From positions 620,001 through 684,000 of the forward strand of contig NZ_VFPO01000001.1 in assembly GCF_006716765.1 (NCBI RefSeq): a DNA stretch of 64,000 bases, in the 5' to 3' direction. The notes beneath the pieces are model-generated. The model worked only from the letters and a program-made list of their open reading frames with translations, was not told where the DNA came from and made no database searches. The position numbers and the translations under genes are program-made. Shown here in pieces: positions 7,593 to 16,614 of the stretch (positions are counted from its first letter, which is position 1; each line of letters starts with the position of its first letter). This DNA comes from Actinomadura hallensis. Lineage in GTDB: Bacteria; Actinomycetota; Actinomycetes; Streptosporangiales; Streptosporangiaceae.

Positions 7593-9026
7593 TCATGGAG
7601 ACACCGCCGGCGGCGCGGGCGTGACATCGGCGGACGTGGCCTCGTCCGTCGCCCGGACGGCGGGGCGGCTGCCGAAGCCGCTGAGGATCGCCTCCAGCAG
7701 CGGCAGCGCCTTGCCCGCCCGCTTCGCCCGGATGAGCAGGTCCCACGCGGGCTCGAACTTCTTCCAGCCCCCGGCGTAGGCGGCGTGCCGGGCCTTGCCG
7801 CGCAGCGTCGGCTGGGTGGACGCGCCGCGCAGGATCGAACCCCAGCGGTAGAAGTCGCGGTAGGCGCGCCAGTAGCCGTCCTCCAGTTGCCGGGCCGTCA
7901 TCCTGGCCGGCTTGAACACGACCGTCCGGGTGTCGTACCGGTCCCAGTCGGAGTGGAGGATCCGGCCCGCCTCGGCCATGCGGCGGTAGAGGCGGGTCCC
8001 CGGGTACGGGGTCAGGATGTGGAAGGTGGCGGTCTCGATGCCCTGGCCGACGGCCCACTCGACGGTGCGGTCGAACACGCCGGGGTCGTCCTCGTCCATG
8101 CCGAACACGAAGCTGCCGTTGACCATCACGCCGTTGTCGTGCAGCCGGCGGACGACGGCGCCGTAGTCGCGGTCGATGTTCTGCCATTTGCGCTGCTCGC
8201 TGAGGTTCCCGGCGTTGACGGTCTCGAAGCCGACGAACAGGCTGCGCAGCCCGGACTCGACGGCCTTCTCCAGCAGCCCCGGCCGCAGCACCGCCTGCAC
8301 CGTCCCCGCGGCCTGCCAGAGCCGCCCCATGCCGCGCATCCCGTCGAACAGCGCGGACGCGAACCGCGCGTTGCCGAACAGGTGGTCGTCGAGGAAGTAC
8401 AGGTGCCGCCCCGGCAGCCGGTCGATCTCGGCGAGCGCGGCGTCGACGGTCTGGGTGTAGAACGACTTGCCGCCCTCGAAGAACGCCTCCTTGTAGCAGA
8501 AGTCGCAGACGTGCGGGCAGCCGCGCGACACCACGATGGAGTTCGGCACCAGGTACCGGCGGCGGGCGATCAGGTCGCGGCGGACCGGCGGCAGCCCCGC
8601 CAGGGTCCGCTCGGACGAGTCGTACCGGGGCGCGGGCCGTCCCGCGCGGAAGTCGGCGAGGAAGCGGGGCCAGGTGTCCTCGCCGGGCCCGGTGAAGATC
8701 GTGTCCGCGTGGCGGGCCGCCTCCTCCGGCAGCGAGGTGACGTGGAGCCCGCCCAGGCACACGTGGGCGCCGCGGGCGCGGTAGAGGTCGGCCAGCTCGT
8801 AGGCGCGGCGCGCGGACGTGATGTAGACCTGGATCACCACGAGATCGGGCTCGTCGGAGGTGTCGACCTTCTCCACGTGCTCGTCGGTCAGCGTCACCTC
8901 GTCGTCCGGGTCGAGGTAGCCGGCGAGCGTGGCGAGGCCGAGCGGCGGGAACAGGGAGTACTTGATCGGCCGGAAGTGGGGGGACGTCGCCTCGGTCAGG
9001 GCCGGGAGGATCATCTTCACGCGCAT
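7593..9026 (-). CDS. B12-binding radical SAM enzyme
   Basis: A 477-residue enzyme. Residues about 1-140 form a cobalamin-binding-like domain, and the radical SAM core begins with the CxxxCxxC cluster motif CPHVCDFC (Cys170, Cys174, Cys177). Downstream are HLYFLDDHLFGN and MVNGSFVFGMDEDDP, typical of the BchE/hopanoid-type class. These enzymes do methylations or C-C rearrangements on lipids or natural products; the substrate is unknown. It precedes the AhpD-like and ECF41 genes on the same strand, an unusual companion for that pair. The ATG at 9026 has only a weak GGGG site. Confidence 0.88.
   Translation of the reverse strand: MRVKMILPALTEATSPHFRPIKYSLFPPLGLATLAGYLDPDDEVTLTDEHVEKVDTSDEPDLVVIQVYITSARRAYELADLYRARGAHVCLGGLHVTSLPEEAARHADTIFTGPGEDTWPRFLADFRAGRPAPRYDSSERTLAGLPPVRRDLIARRRYLVPNSIVVSRGCPHVCDFCYKEAFFEGGKSFYTQTVDAALAEIDRLPGRHLYFLDDHLFGNARFASALFDGMRGMGRLWQAAGTVQAVLRPGLLEKAVESGLRSLFVGFETVNAGNLSEQRKWQNIDRDYGAVVRRLHDNGVMVNGSFVFGMDEDDPGVFDRTVEWAVGQGIETATFHILTPYPGTRLYRRMAEAGRILHSDWDRYDTRTVVFKPARMTARQLEDGYWRAYRDFYRWGSILRGASTQPTLRGKARHAAYAGGWKKFEPAWDLLIRAKRAGKALPLLEAILSGFGSRPAVRATDEATSADVTPAPPAVSP
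7600..7626 (-). promoter_or_regulatory. Possible ECF41-type promoter for the AhpD-like gene
   Basis: On the minus strand TGTCAC (7626-7621) and TGTC (7603-7600) are 17 bases apart, upstream of the AhpD-like start. ECF41 promoters have a TGTCACA -35 and a CGTC -10, so the -35 fits well and the -10 only partly. The site lies inside the end of the radical SAM gene. Confidence 0.3.
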
Positions 9027-9138
9027 GCCCCATTGGACGCCGCGGGACCGGCCCGGGTCGTGGTCGTGCCGCGCGGATTCTGTGAAGATCCTGTGCGGGC
9101 ACGGGGTGAGCGCGGCGCGGGCGAGGGCGGCACAGGCG

Positions 9139-9170
9139 GAGGGCACCGGGCCGCCCGGCCCGATGCCCTC
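9139..9170. terminator. Hairpin terminator after Hsp20
   Basis: GAGGGC, then CGGGCCG, and their complements CGGCCCG and GCCCTC form a long stem with a 2-base loop and a small internal mismatch, 13 bases beyond the Hsp20 stop. Confidence 0.65.
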
Positions 9171-9182
9171 GGAAGCGCCGGG

Positions 9183-9623
9183 TCACTTCTCGATGGCGAT
9201 CCGCTTCGGCTCCTCCTCGGCCGGCTTGGGCCGGGGCACGCGGACGGTCAGGATGCCCTTGTCGTAGGACGCCTTGATGTCGTCCACCTCGACGTCGGAG
9301 GGAAGGGTGAAGGAGCGGGTGAAGGAGCCGTAGCGGAACTCCGACCGGCGCCCCTCCTTCTTCTCCTCGCGGCGCTCGCCGTGGATGCGCAGAACGCCGT
9401 TCGAAACGGTGATGTCGACGTCCTTGTCGGGGTCGATGCCGGGCAGCTCGGCCCGGATGACGTGGTCGCCGTTCTCGACGTAGTCCTCGACGCGCATCGC
9501 GTGCTCCTCGCCGTTGCGCAGAAGGCTGAACGGCGAGGTGAACGGCGCGGTGAACGGCGCGTCGAACCAATCGAACAGATCCGGCAGGATGCCACGCGTC
9601 TCACGACGCTCCAGTGTGCTCAT
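9183..9623 (-). CDS. Hsp20/alpha-crystallin small heat shock protein
   Basis: A 146-residue ATP-independent chaperone that holds unfolding proteins. The alpha-crystallin domain runs from about residue 37 to 130 (VENGDHVIRAELPGID, ITVSNGVLRIHGER, ASYDKGILTVRVPRP), with the family A-x-x-x-x-G-I-L motif near the end. The N-terminus repeats FTAPFTSPF. The ATG at 9623 follows a GGAGG site. The gene is single, with its own upstream region and a terminator hairpin. Confidence 0.95.
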   Translation of the reverse strand: MSTLERRETRGILPDLFDWFDAPFTAPFTSPFSLLRNGEEHAMRVEDYVENGDHVIRAELPGIDPDKDVDITVSNGVLRIHGERREEKKEGRRSEFRYGSFTRSFTLPSDVEVDDIKASYDKGILTVRVPRPKPAEEEPKRIAIEK

Positions 9624-9850
9624 GGATGCCTCCTCTGCTCGTGCACCTTCGGGAGGCCCGCCCGCGGAACCGGGGGGCCGCACGTCCCCCTGCCCCGCTT
9701 CCGGGCTCCCACTCTCATCCTGCCTCCCGCGGCGCATTCTTTGCACCGGCGTAGGTCCTATTCGACCGGGACTTAAGTCCTTTTCAAAATCAAGGCAAAC
9801 AAAGGTCAACCGAACGAAGATAATGGCTCGCCGGAGCGGCCCGAAAAGGC
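9624..9850. other. Hsp20 upstream region with palindrome
   Basis: This gene-free stretch contains a perfect 12-bp palindrome GGACTTAAGTCC at 9769-9780 and an AT-rich segment at 9780-9830 with a minus-strand TTGACC at 9809-9804. It is the likely promoter region of the Hsp20 gene. No CIRCE or HAIR element was recognised. Confidence 0.4.
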
Positions 9851-9885
9851 TTCGGGCTTGGAACCGGTCCGATTCCAAGCCCGAA
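9851..9885. terminator. Perfect 13-bp hairpin after lcp
   Basis: TTCGGGCTTGGAA and TTCCAAGCCCGAA form a perfect 13-bp stem with a 9-base loop, 66 bases beyond the lcp stop. On the minus strand it is followed by a short CCTTTT run, consistent with an intrinsic terminator. Confidence 0.75.
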
Positions 9886-9950
9886 TCGAGCGGTGCCGGC
9901 CGATCTCCGCGGCCCGTCGCCGGGGCGGGCGCCGCGATCGGCCCGCGTGA

Positions 9951-11210
9951 TCAGTCGTCGGGGTAGTTCGGGTTGTTCCCCGTCGGGATCTCGATGCTGA
10001 TCGGGAAGTTCGCGCCGGACAGGACGAGCAGGGCCGCCAGCCGGAGGAGCTCGTCGAACATCCAGTAGAACTGCTTCACGACGCCCGGCGCCCGGTCCAG
10101 CTCGAGCAGGCCCTCGCGGACGCGGATGAAGGGCTCCCAGCCGACCTGGAAGACCGTGTCCCAGAGCGGGTACCGGGGGATCTTCAGCCAGTTCGCGATC
10201 TGGTCGCCCAGCACGTACCGGGTGAGCGCGCCGAGGATGGGCCTGGTGACGTACTTGAGGGGGCCGCCCGGCACGATCGTGGCGAGGTTGAGCAGCATGT
10301 CGGCCAGCTTGATGCCCTCGGGCGTCGGGGCCAGGATCGGGTCGAGCACCTGCTTGGCCTGGGCGTTGGCCTCGTCCCACGAGTTGGGGATGTACTCGTC
10401 CTTGATGCCGAGCATGTGGGCGCAGACCTGCCACGAGTGCAGGAACGCCGCGGACTCGTTCGCGGGGATCGGAACCTTCCACTTGACCAGGTTCTGCATG
10501 ACGGTCGTGGGCAGGCTGTGCCACGTGACCATCATGTCGGCCTGGCTGATGGGCTTCTCCTCGTCCGCGACCTTCGTCCAGTGCGGGGACTTCGGCAGCA
10601 GGTGGCGGACGCCCGCGTGCGCCAGCCGGGTCTTGACGCAGGTGACGATCATCTCGCCGTTGTCGGCGTAGGCGTTCTCGGTGCCGATGTCGTACCCGAG
10701 CTTGGCGGTCTTGGTGATGCGGTCGCGCATGTCCGCGCCGCCCTTGGAGTAGTAGACGGCGCGCGCCTCGCGCGGGATGACCGTGCTCATCATCCCGCTG
10801 GCGAACCCGTAGGTCACCCCGAGGTAGAGACCCCGCTTCTCGTTGAACTCGAACGCGGTGGCGAGCTTGCCCTCGTCGGCCCAGGACGGCATCTGCCGGG
10901 CCCGCTCGATGAACTGGCGGAGCTCGGACGGCAGCCCGCTCGGCAGCGTCTGGCCGTTCTTGGTCCACTTCCGCAGTTCCTTGTTGACGTCGGGGACGAC
11001 GCCGGCGTCGAGCAGCGAGGCGACCAGCTCGTCGGCCTCGGGGTCCCAGACGCCCTTCGGGTCCGCGCCCGTTCCGTCGCCGGCCACCGAGCCCTTGGGC
11101 GACCACGTCCACAGTGCGGACGCGTTGGCGGGGGCCGCCATGGTCAGCGCACCGAGTGCGCCGAGCGCCCCGCCCGTCACCAGCACGTTGCGCCTGTTGG
11201 GGTTTTCCAT
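9951..11210 (-). CDS. lcp: Latex clearing protein (rubber oxygenase), DUF2236 family
   Basis: A 419-residue secreted haem b dioxygenase that cleaves poly(cis-1,4-isoprene) into oligo-isoprenoid aldehydes and ketones. An N-terminal Tat-type signal (RRN then a hydrophobic run to ANA at about residue 30) fits export. The DUF2236 residues of the Streptomyces K30 enzyme are present at the same numbers: Glu148, Arg164, Lys167, Thr168, Arg195, His198 (haem ligand) and Arg202 (motifs RITKT and RLAHAGVR). The length matches the family. A TetR gene is divergent and a long palindrome lies between them, as in known lcp/lcpR loci. The ATG at 11210 begins MENPNRRN; in-frame codons farther upstream would disrupt the signal peptide. 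Confidence 0.93.
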   Translation of the reverse strand: MENPNRRNVLVTGGALGALGALTMAAPANASALWTWSPKGSVAGDGTGADPKGVWDPEADELVASLLDAGVVPDVNKELRKWTKNGQTLPSGLPSELRQFIERARQMPSWADEGKLATAFEFNEKRGLYLGVTYGFASGMMSTVIPREARAVYYSKGGADMRDRITKTAKLGYDIGTENAYADNGEMIVTCVKTRLAHAGVRHLLPKSPHWTKVADEEKPISQADMMVTWHSLPTTVMQNLVKWKVPIPANESAAFLHSWQVCAHMLGIKDEYIPNSWDEANAQAKQVLDPILAPTPEGIKLADMLLNLATIVPGGPLKYVTRPILGALTRYVLGDQIANWLKIPRYPLWDTVFQVGWEPFIRVREGLLELDRAPGVVKQFYWMFDELLRLAALLVLSGANFPISIEIPTGNNPNYPDD

Positions 11211-11243
11211 GCCTGCTCCTCCTCGGGGTGGAAGAGCACCTGC

Positions 11244-11278
11244 TGATACGCTGAAACGCAGTACGCTTCTGTGTATCA
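11244..11278. promoter_or_regulatory. 35-bp operator between lcp and its TetR gene
   Basis: An imperfect palindrome with 13 of 17 base pairs matched around a central G at 11261. The outer arms are TGATAC and GTATCA and the inner halves read CGCAG and TACGC. It lies 34 bases upstream of the lcp ATG and about 100 bases upstream of the TetR start, so it could control both. Confidence 0.75.
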
Positions 11279-11379
11279 TCGGTGCCGACACAATGTCAGC
11301 ACAATGTCTTGGGCCTGACAAGGCCCAGCGTGACGCCGGCCGGAGAGTGCGGCAGAATCGGTCATCGCGGGAGGCGATC

Positions 11380-12072
11380 GTGGAACCTGTACTGTCCGTG
11401 CTCATGTCGAATTCCGGTCCGAAGTCGCTGCTGGAGCGGGCGTACACCGACGCCGTCGAACAGGTCGACGAGATGGACGAGACCAGGACGCGCGTCCTCG
11501 ACGCGGCCTACGAGCAGTTCTCCCGCATGGGCATCCAGCGCTCCACCATGGAGGACGTGGCGCGGCGGGCCGGGGTCTCCCGCATCACGGTCTACCGCCG
11601 CTTCGAGACGAAGGACGCCCTCGTCGAGCAGGTGGTGCGCCGCGAATTCCGCCGCTATTTCGACCAGTTCCTGGCCGACATACAGCAGGCCGAGACGCCC
11701 GCCGACCGGGTGGTGCTCGGCTTCGTCAGCGCGCTGCGCGCCATCCGCCGCAACCCGCTGTTCAGCGGGCTGAGCGCGGCGGAGCCCGACCTGCTCATGG
11801 GCTCGATGATCAGTGACGAGGGCCGGACCCTCGCGACCGTGCGGGAGTTCGTCGCCGGCCAGCTGCGCCGCGAGCAGCGCGCGGGCAACGTGCCCGGCGA
11901 CCTGGACACCGACTTCGTGGCCGAGATGATGGTCCGGGTCTCCGGTTCGTTCCTGGCGATCCCCAGCGAGCTGATCGACCTCGACGACGAGGAGCAGCTC
12001 GCCGAGGTGGCGCGGCGCTACCTCGTCCCCATGCTGAACCCGCCGCCCGCGTCCGGCGGAACGGGCCGCTGA
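11380..12072 (+). CDS. TetR-family regulator, probable LcpR
   Basis: A 230-residue TetR repressor divergent from lcp. The helix-turn-helix is near residues 60-80 (MEDVARRAGVSRITVYRRFE), followed by a ligand domain ending AEVARRYLVPMLNP. The GTG at 11380 has a GGGAGG site 6 bases upstream; the ATG at 11404 is the alternative. TetR proteins in this position in Gordonia and Streptomyces repress lcp and are released by rubber breakdown products. That role here is inferred from position and the shared palindrome. Confidence 0.88.
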   Translation: MEPVLSVLMSNSGPKSLLERAYTDAVEQVDEMDETRTRVLDAAYEQFSRMGIQRSTMEDVARRAGVSRITVYRRFETKDALVEQVVRREFRRYFDQFLADIQQAETPADRVVLGFVSALRAIRRNPLFSGLSAAEPDLLMGSMISDEGRTLATVREFVAGQLRREQRAGNVPGDLDTDFVAEMMVRVSGSFLAIPSELIDLDDEEQLAEVARRYLVPMLNPPPASGGTGR

Positions 12073-12076
12073 CCGC

Positions 12077-12796
12077 TCACCGGGGCCCGGCCGTCCCCGC
12101 GCCGCCCGGCCCGTCCTGCGGCCCCTCGGGCCCGGCCTGGGCGAGCAGCCCGTCGACCAGCGCGCGGAGCCCCCGCTCGTAGGTGTCCTGCTCGGCGACC
12201 TCGGCCCACAGGTCGCTCCCGATGGCGGCCAGGGTCGGCATCCGCGACGCGTCGATGTGCGCGAGGGAGAACTCGCCGAGATCGCCCGCGCGCCGGCGGG
12301 CCGTGTTGGCGCGGACCAGCACCTCGCCCGCGGTGTAGTACCAGATGCTGCGGAAGACGTAGACGGCGTGGGCGGGGCTGCACCCGTGGTCCCGGGCCGC
12401 CGCCAGGACCTCCTCGACCATCCACAGCGCCGACTCGTCGAGGCGGCCGACGAACCCGTCCGTCGTGACGATGTCCACCGCCCACGGCCACGCCCTGGCG
12501 GCGTCGCGCATCGTGACGCCGACCGCGACGATGCGCTCCCGCGGGTCGGCGGGCAGCGGCGGGCGCTCGACCCGGCCCAGGTAGTGGTTCAGCACGAGGA
12601 CCAGCAGGTCCTCCTTGCCGCGCACGTGGTGGTACAGGGTCGTCGCCCCGATGCCGAGCTCGGCGGCCAGCCCCCGGACGGTGAGCTTCTCCCAGCCGTC
12701 GCGCTCGATGATCCGCCGCGCCGCCGTCACGATCTCCTCGCGTGAGGTGACGGGCGGGCGGCCGGTGCGGCCCTGAGGTGCGGACGGTCGGGACAT
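12077..12796 (-). CDS. TetR-family repressor of efflux genes
   Basis: A 239-residue regulator with helix-turn-helix LTVRGLAAELGIGATTLYHH near residues 37-56 and a long C-terminal domain containing WPWAVDIVTTDGFVG and VYVFRSIWYYTAGEVLV, the TetR_C type found in drug-efflux repressors. It is divergent from the ABC pair at 12953 and converges on the LcpR-like gene with a 4-base gap. The same 20-bp dyad occurs before the ABC genes and over the start of the MFS gene, so it probably represses both. ATG 12796 was chosen; 12808 is possible. Confidence 0.88.
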   Translation of the reverse strand: MSRPSAPQGRTGRPPVTSREEIVTAARRIIERDGWEKLTVRGLAAELGIGATTLYHHVRGKEDLLVLVLNHYLGRVERPPLPADPRERIVAVGVTMRDAARAWPWAVDIVTTDGFVGRLDESALWMVEEVLAAARDHGCSPAHAVYVFRSIWYYTAGEVLVRANTARRRAGDLGEFSLAHIDASRMPTLAAIGSDLWAEVAEQDTYERGLRALVDGLLAQAGPEGPQDGPGGAGTAGPR

Positions 12797-12907
12797 CGCC
12801 CCCATCATGCCGCCCGGCCCGCCGCCGGTCGAAACGAAGCGCCCAGGCCCGGCCCGTACGCGGCCGAAAAGGATCCGCGCTCGACAGCGGAACCGGCCCG
12901 GTGTTAC

Positions 12908-12927
12908 TTTCGGAACACGTTCGGAAA
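12908..12927. promoter_or_regulatory. TetR operator upstream of the ABC exporter pair
   Basis: TTTCGGAACACGTTCGGAAA, a dyad with 16 of 20 symmetric positions, lies 25 bases before the first ABC gene and between it and the divergent TetR gene. The same core, GGAACAyGTTCG, recurs at 16622-16640. Confidence 0.8.
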
Positions 12928-12952
12928 GTCCAGGAGGACACACGGGGGAACC

Positions 12953-14836
12953 ATGACGACGATTCAGCAGGCCCCCTCGGGCCGACAGGTTCCTGCAGGT
13001 GGGAAGGCCTCACCAGGCCAAACGGCCGGGTCGGGGGACGCCGCTCCGAAGCCGATCGGGCTGGGGGAGCTGCTGCGTCCGGTCCGGCGGCGGCTGGGCG
13101 CGGCGATCCTGCTGCAGGCCGTGGCCGCGGCGGTCGCCGTGGTGCCGTTCGCCGCGGTCGCCGAGCTGGCGAGGACGCTGCTCGCGGACGGCCCCGCCGA
13201 CCGGGACCGGGCCTGGGCGGTGGCGGCGGTCGCGGCGGGCGCGCTGCCGGTCTGGCTGCTGCCGGCCGGGGTCGCGGGCGCACTCGCCCACCGCGCGGAC
13301 CTCGACTTCCAGCTGTCGGTGCGGCGGCGGCTCGTCGAGCGGCTCGGGCGCGTCCCGCTCGGCTGGTTCGGCGACCGGGGCGCGGCCGGCGTCGGCAAGG
13401 CGGTCCAGCACGACGTGGACGCGATGCACCACCTGGTGGCGCACTCGCTGCTGAACCTCGCCTCCGTCGTCGTGACGTCGCTGGTGACGCTGGCCTACCT
13501 GTTCTGGGTCGACTGGCGGATGACGCTGATCCTGCTCGTCCCCATCGCCCTGGGGATCGCGATGTTCGCCCGGCGGATCACGAGCATGACGGCCGAGATG
13601 GCGGCCTACGACCGGGCGTTGCAGCGCATCGTCCGCAGCGTCGTCGAGTTCGTCGAGGGCATCGCGGTCGTGAAGATGTTCGGGCAGGCCGGGCGCGCGC
13701 ACCGGCGGTACGCGCGGGCCGCCGACGACTTCGCGGAGTTCCTCGACGCGTGGCTGTCGCGCGGCTACCGGGCGGGCGCGCTGTCGGCCACCGCGCTGAG
13801 CCCGGTCACCGTCCTGCTCACCGTGCTCGCCGGGGGCACGGCGCTGATCGCGGCCGGGCGCCTGGACGCGCTCGACCTGCTGCCGTTCGTGGTCCTCGGG
13901 CTGGGGCTGGCCGCGCCGCTGCAGGCGATGGACTTCCACGGCGAGGACATCGAGACGGCGAGCGCGGCGGCGGGGCGGGTCGGCGCCCTCCTCGCGGCGC
14001 CCGAGCTGGAGACGCCCGCCGAGCCGCTCCGGCCGGAGGACGACGGCGGCGGGTACCGCGTCGAACTGTCGGGTGTGGAGTTCGCCTACGACGCGGAACC
14101 GTCGGCGCGCGGCGACGCGGGGCGTCCGGTGCTGAGCGGCATCGACCTGACGCTGGAACCGGGCACCGTGACCGCGCTGGTCGGCGCGTCCGGCTCAGGC
14201 AAGACGACCCTGGCGAAGCTGCTGCCGCGCTTCTTCGACCCGACCGCGGGCTCCGTCCGGATCGGCGGCGTCGACGTGCGCGACATCGCGCCGGACCGGC
14301 TCTACCGGCTGGTGTCGTTCGTCCTGCAGGACGTCCGGCTGCTGGACGCGAGCGTGCGCGACAACATCCGCCTCGCCCGGCCCGACGCGGACGAGGAGAC
14401 GGTGCGCCGCGCGGCGCGGGCGGCGGCCGTCGACGAGCGCATCGAAGCGCTGCCCCGCGGCTACGACACGGTGGCCGGGCGGGACGTCCGCCTCTCCGGC
14501 GGGGAGGCGCAGCGGATCTCCATCGCGCGGGCGATCCTCGCCGACACCCCGATCGTGGTGCTCGACGAGGCGACCGCGCACGCCGACCCCGAGTCGGAGG
14601 CGCTGATCCAGGACGCGCTGTCGGAGCTGGCCGCGGGGCGGACCGTCCTCGTCGTCGCGCACCGGCTGGCGTCGGTGGCGGGCGCCGACCTGATCGCCGT
14701 CCTCGACCGGGGCCGGATCGTGGAGCGCGGCACGCACGAGGAGCTGCTCGCCGCGGGAGGCCGCTACGCGCGCATGTGGCGGCTGCAGGAAGAGACCCTC
14801 CCCGGGGAGGGCGCGACCGAGGAGGAGGCACGATGA
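12953..14836 (+). CDS. ABC exporter half-transporter (membrane plus ATPase), first of pair
   Basis: A 627-residue half-transporter. A six-helix membrane domain (about residues 45-320) is followed by an ATPase domain with Walker A GASGSGKTT near 411, signature LSGGEAQR near 514 and Walker B VVLDEATAH. The His after DEATA replaces the usual Ala or Thr, while the first acidic residues are intact. It overlaps the second half-transporter by four bases, so the two probably form a heterodimer like IrtA/IrtB or drug exporters. An AGGAGG site precedes the ATG. Substrate unknown; a TetR and an MFS pump in the same locus favour export of a toxic small molecule over siderophore import. Confidence 0.92.
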   Translation: MTTIQQAPSGRQVPAGGKASPGQTAGSGDAAPKPIGLGELLRPVRRRLGAAILLQAVAAAVAVVPFAAVAELARTLLADGPADRDRAWAVAAVAAGALPVWLLPAGVAGALAHRADLDFQLSVRRRLVERLGRVPLGWFGDRGAAGVGKAVQHDVDAMHHLVAHSLLNLASVVVTSLVTLAYLFWVDWRMTLILLVPIALGIAMFARRITSMTAEMAAYDRALQRIVRSVVEFVEGIAVVKMFGQAGRAHRRYARAADDFAEFLDAWLSRGYRAGALSATALSPVTVLLTVLAGGTALIAAGRLDALDLLPFVVLGLGLAAPLQAMDFHGEDIETASAAAGRVGALLAAPELETPAEPLRPEDDGGGYRVELSGVEFAYDAEPSARGDAGRPVLSGIDLTLEPGTVTALVGASGSGKTTLAKLLPRFFDPTAGSVRIGGVDVRDIAPDRLYRLVSFVLQDVRLLDASVRDNIRLARPDADEETVRRAARAAAVDERIEALPRGYDTVAGRDVRLSGGEAQRISIARAILADTPIVVLDEATAHADPESEALIQDALSELAAGRTVLVVAHRLASVAGADLIAVLDRGRIVERGTHEELLAAGGRYARMWRLQEETLPGEGATEEEAR

Positions 14837-16569
14837 TCCGCAAGCTGTTCGCCGCGCTCGGCCCGGAGCACGACGGCGCGCTGCGCCGCCTCCTCGGCCT
14901 GCTCACCGCCGCGGCCGTGCTCCAGGGGGCGGCGTTCGCCCTGCTGGTGCCGCTGCTGCGCGAGGTCCTCGGCGGCGAGCCGGAGCGGGCCTGGCCGTGG
15001 GTGGCCGCGCTCGCCGTCCTGTGGGCCGCCGGCGCGGCGGTGAACTACCCGGCGACCGTCGCCGGGTACCGGGCCGGGACGAACCTCAGCCGCGACCTGC
15101 ACCACCGCATCGGCGACAAGGTCGCGGGGCTGCCGCTCGCCTGGTTCACCGCCGACCGCGTCGGCGAGCTCGGGCGGCTGGCCTCGCAGCGCGTGGTCGA
15201 CATCATGTCGGTGCCCGCGCACCTGCTGCGCCCCCTGGTCGACACCGCCGTCACGCCCCTGGTCGTGATCCTGGCCATGGCGGTGTTCGACTGGCGGCTC
15301 GCCCTGGCGATGGCCGTCGCCGCGGTGGCGGCGGCGGCGACGTACCGGCTCGCGAACCGCGGCATGCGGGCCGCCGACCGGCACGCCGACGCCGTCCACG
15401 CCGACGCCGCGGGACGGATCGTGGAGTTCGCCCGCGCCCAGCCCGTGCTGCGGGCCTTCGGCCGGACGGCGGAGGGGCACGCCGCGCTGGACGACGCCCT
15501 GGCCGCGCAGCACCGGGCGGGGCGCCGGATGCTCCGCGCCGGGCTGCCCGGGGTCCTCGGGCTCGGCTTCGTCGCGCAGGCGTCGTTCATCGCCCTGCTG
15601 GCCCTCGGCACCCACCTGGCGCTCGGCGGCTCGCTCGCGGCGGCCGAGCTGATCGCGCTGCTGGTGCTGGCGGCCCGGTTCGTCGAGCCGGTCATGTTCG
15701 TCGGCGAGATCGGCGGCGCGATCCGGGGCGCGGAGAACGCCGTGGCCGACATCGACGCGCTGCTCCGCACCGCGACGCTGCCGGAGCCGGCGGCGCCGCG
15801 CGTTCCCGCCGGCACCGACGTCGAGCTGGACGGCGTGCGGTTCGGGTACGGCGGCGCGCCGGTGCTCGACGGGCTGTCGATGCGGATCCCGGAGCGGACG
15901 ATGACCGCGCTGGTCGGCCCGTCCGGCGCGGGCAAGACGACCGTCATCAAGCTGATCGCGCGGTTCTTCGACCCCGAGGCCGGCGCGGTGCGCGTCGGCG
16001 GCACGGACGTCCGCGACATGCGCACCGAGGACCTCATGTCGCTCGTCTCGGTGGTCTTCCAGGACGTCTACCTCTTCGACGGGACCGTCCTCGACAACAT
16101 CCGCGTCGGCCGTCCCGGCGCCACCGACGCGGAGGTCCGCGCCGCGGCCCGCGCCGCCCGCGTCGACGACATCGCGGAGCGGCTGCCGGGCGGCTGGGAC
16201 GCGCCGGTCGGGGAGGGCGGCGGCCGCCTGTCCGGCGGCGAGCGGCAGCGCATCTCGATCGCGCGGGCGCTGCTGAAGGACGCCCCGATCGTCCTGTTCG
16301 ACGAGGCGACCGCCGCGCTGGACGCCGAGAACGAGCACGCTCTCCGGCAGGCGATGGCGGCGCTGGCGCGGGACCGCACGGTCCTGGTGATCGCGCACCG
16401 GCTGCACACGCTGCGCGAGGCCGACCGCATCGTCGTCCTCGACGAGGGACGCGTCGTCGAGGCGGGCGCCCACGACGAGCTGGTCGCCCTCGACGGCCGC
16501 TACGCCCGCTACTGGCGGGAGCGCCGCCGCGCCCAGGGCTGGCGCCTGACCGGCCCCGCCGCCCGCTGA
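14833..16569 (+). CDS. ABC exporter half-transporter, second of pair
   Basis: A 578-residue half-transporter with membrane helices over about residues 15-290, Walker A GPSGAGKTT near 362, signature LSGGERQR near 466 and Walker B IVLFDEATAALD. This ATP site is fully consensus, unlike its partner's. The ATG overlaps the stop of the first gene. A short inverted repeat around the stop codon (GCCCGC/GCGGGC) may limit read-through into the MFS gene 45 bases downstream. Confidence 0.92.
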   Translation: MIRKLFAALGPEHDGALRRLLGLLTAAAVLQGAAFALLVPLLREVLGGEPERAWPWVAALAVLWAAGAAVNYPATVAGYRAGTNLSRDLHHRIGDKVAGLPLAWFTADRVGELGRLASQRVVDIMSVPAHLLRPLVDTAVTPLVVILAMAVFDWRLALAMAVAAVAAAATYRLANRGMRAADRHADAVHADAAGRIVEFARAQPVLRAFGRTAEGHAALDDALAAQHRAGRRMLRAGLPGVLGLGFVAQASFIALLALGTHLALGGSLAAAELIALLVLAARFVEPVMFVGEIGGAIRGAENAVADIDALLRTATLPEPAAPRVPAGTDVELDGVRFGYGGAPVLDGLSMRIPERTMTALVGPSGAGKTTVIKLIARFFDPEAGAVRVGGTDVRDMRTEDLMSLVSVVFQDVYLFDGTVLDNIRVGRPGATDAEVRAAARAARVDDIAERLPGGWDAPVGEGGGRLSGGERQRISIARALLKDAPIVLFDEATAALDAENEHALRQAMAALARDRTVLVIAHRLHTLREADRIVVLDEGRVVEAGAHDELVALDGRYARYWRERRRAQGWRLTGPAAR

Positions 16570-16614
16570 CGCGGGCTCCGCCCCACCACCCGCACACGAT
16601 CGAAGGTGACCTGC

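Noticed and set aside
12778..14832. In-frame N-terminal extension of the second ABC half-transporter across the first gene
   Set aside because: The stretch reads as an Arg/Gly-rich shadow of the first ABC gene; the ATG at 14833 with its four-base overlap is the normal start.
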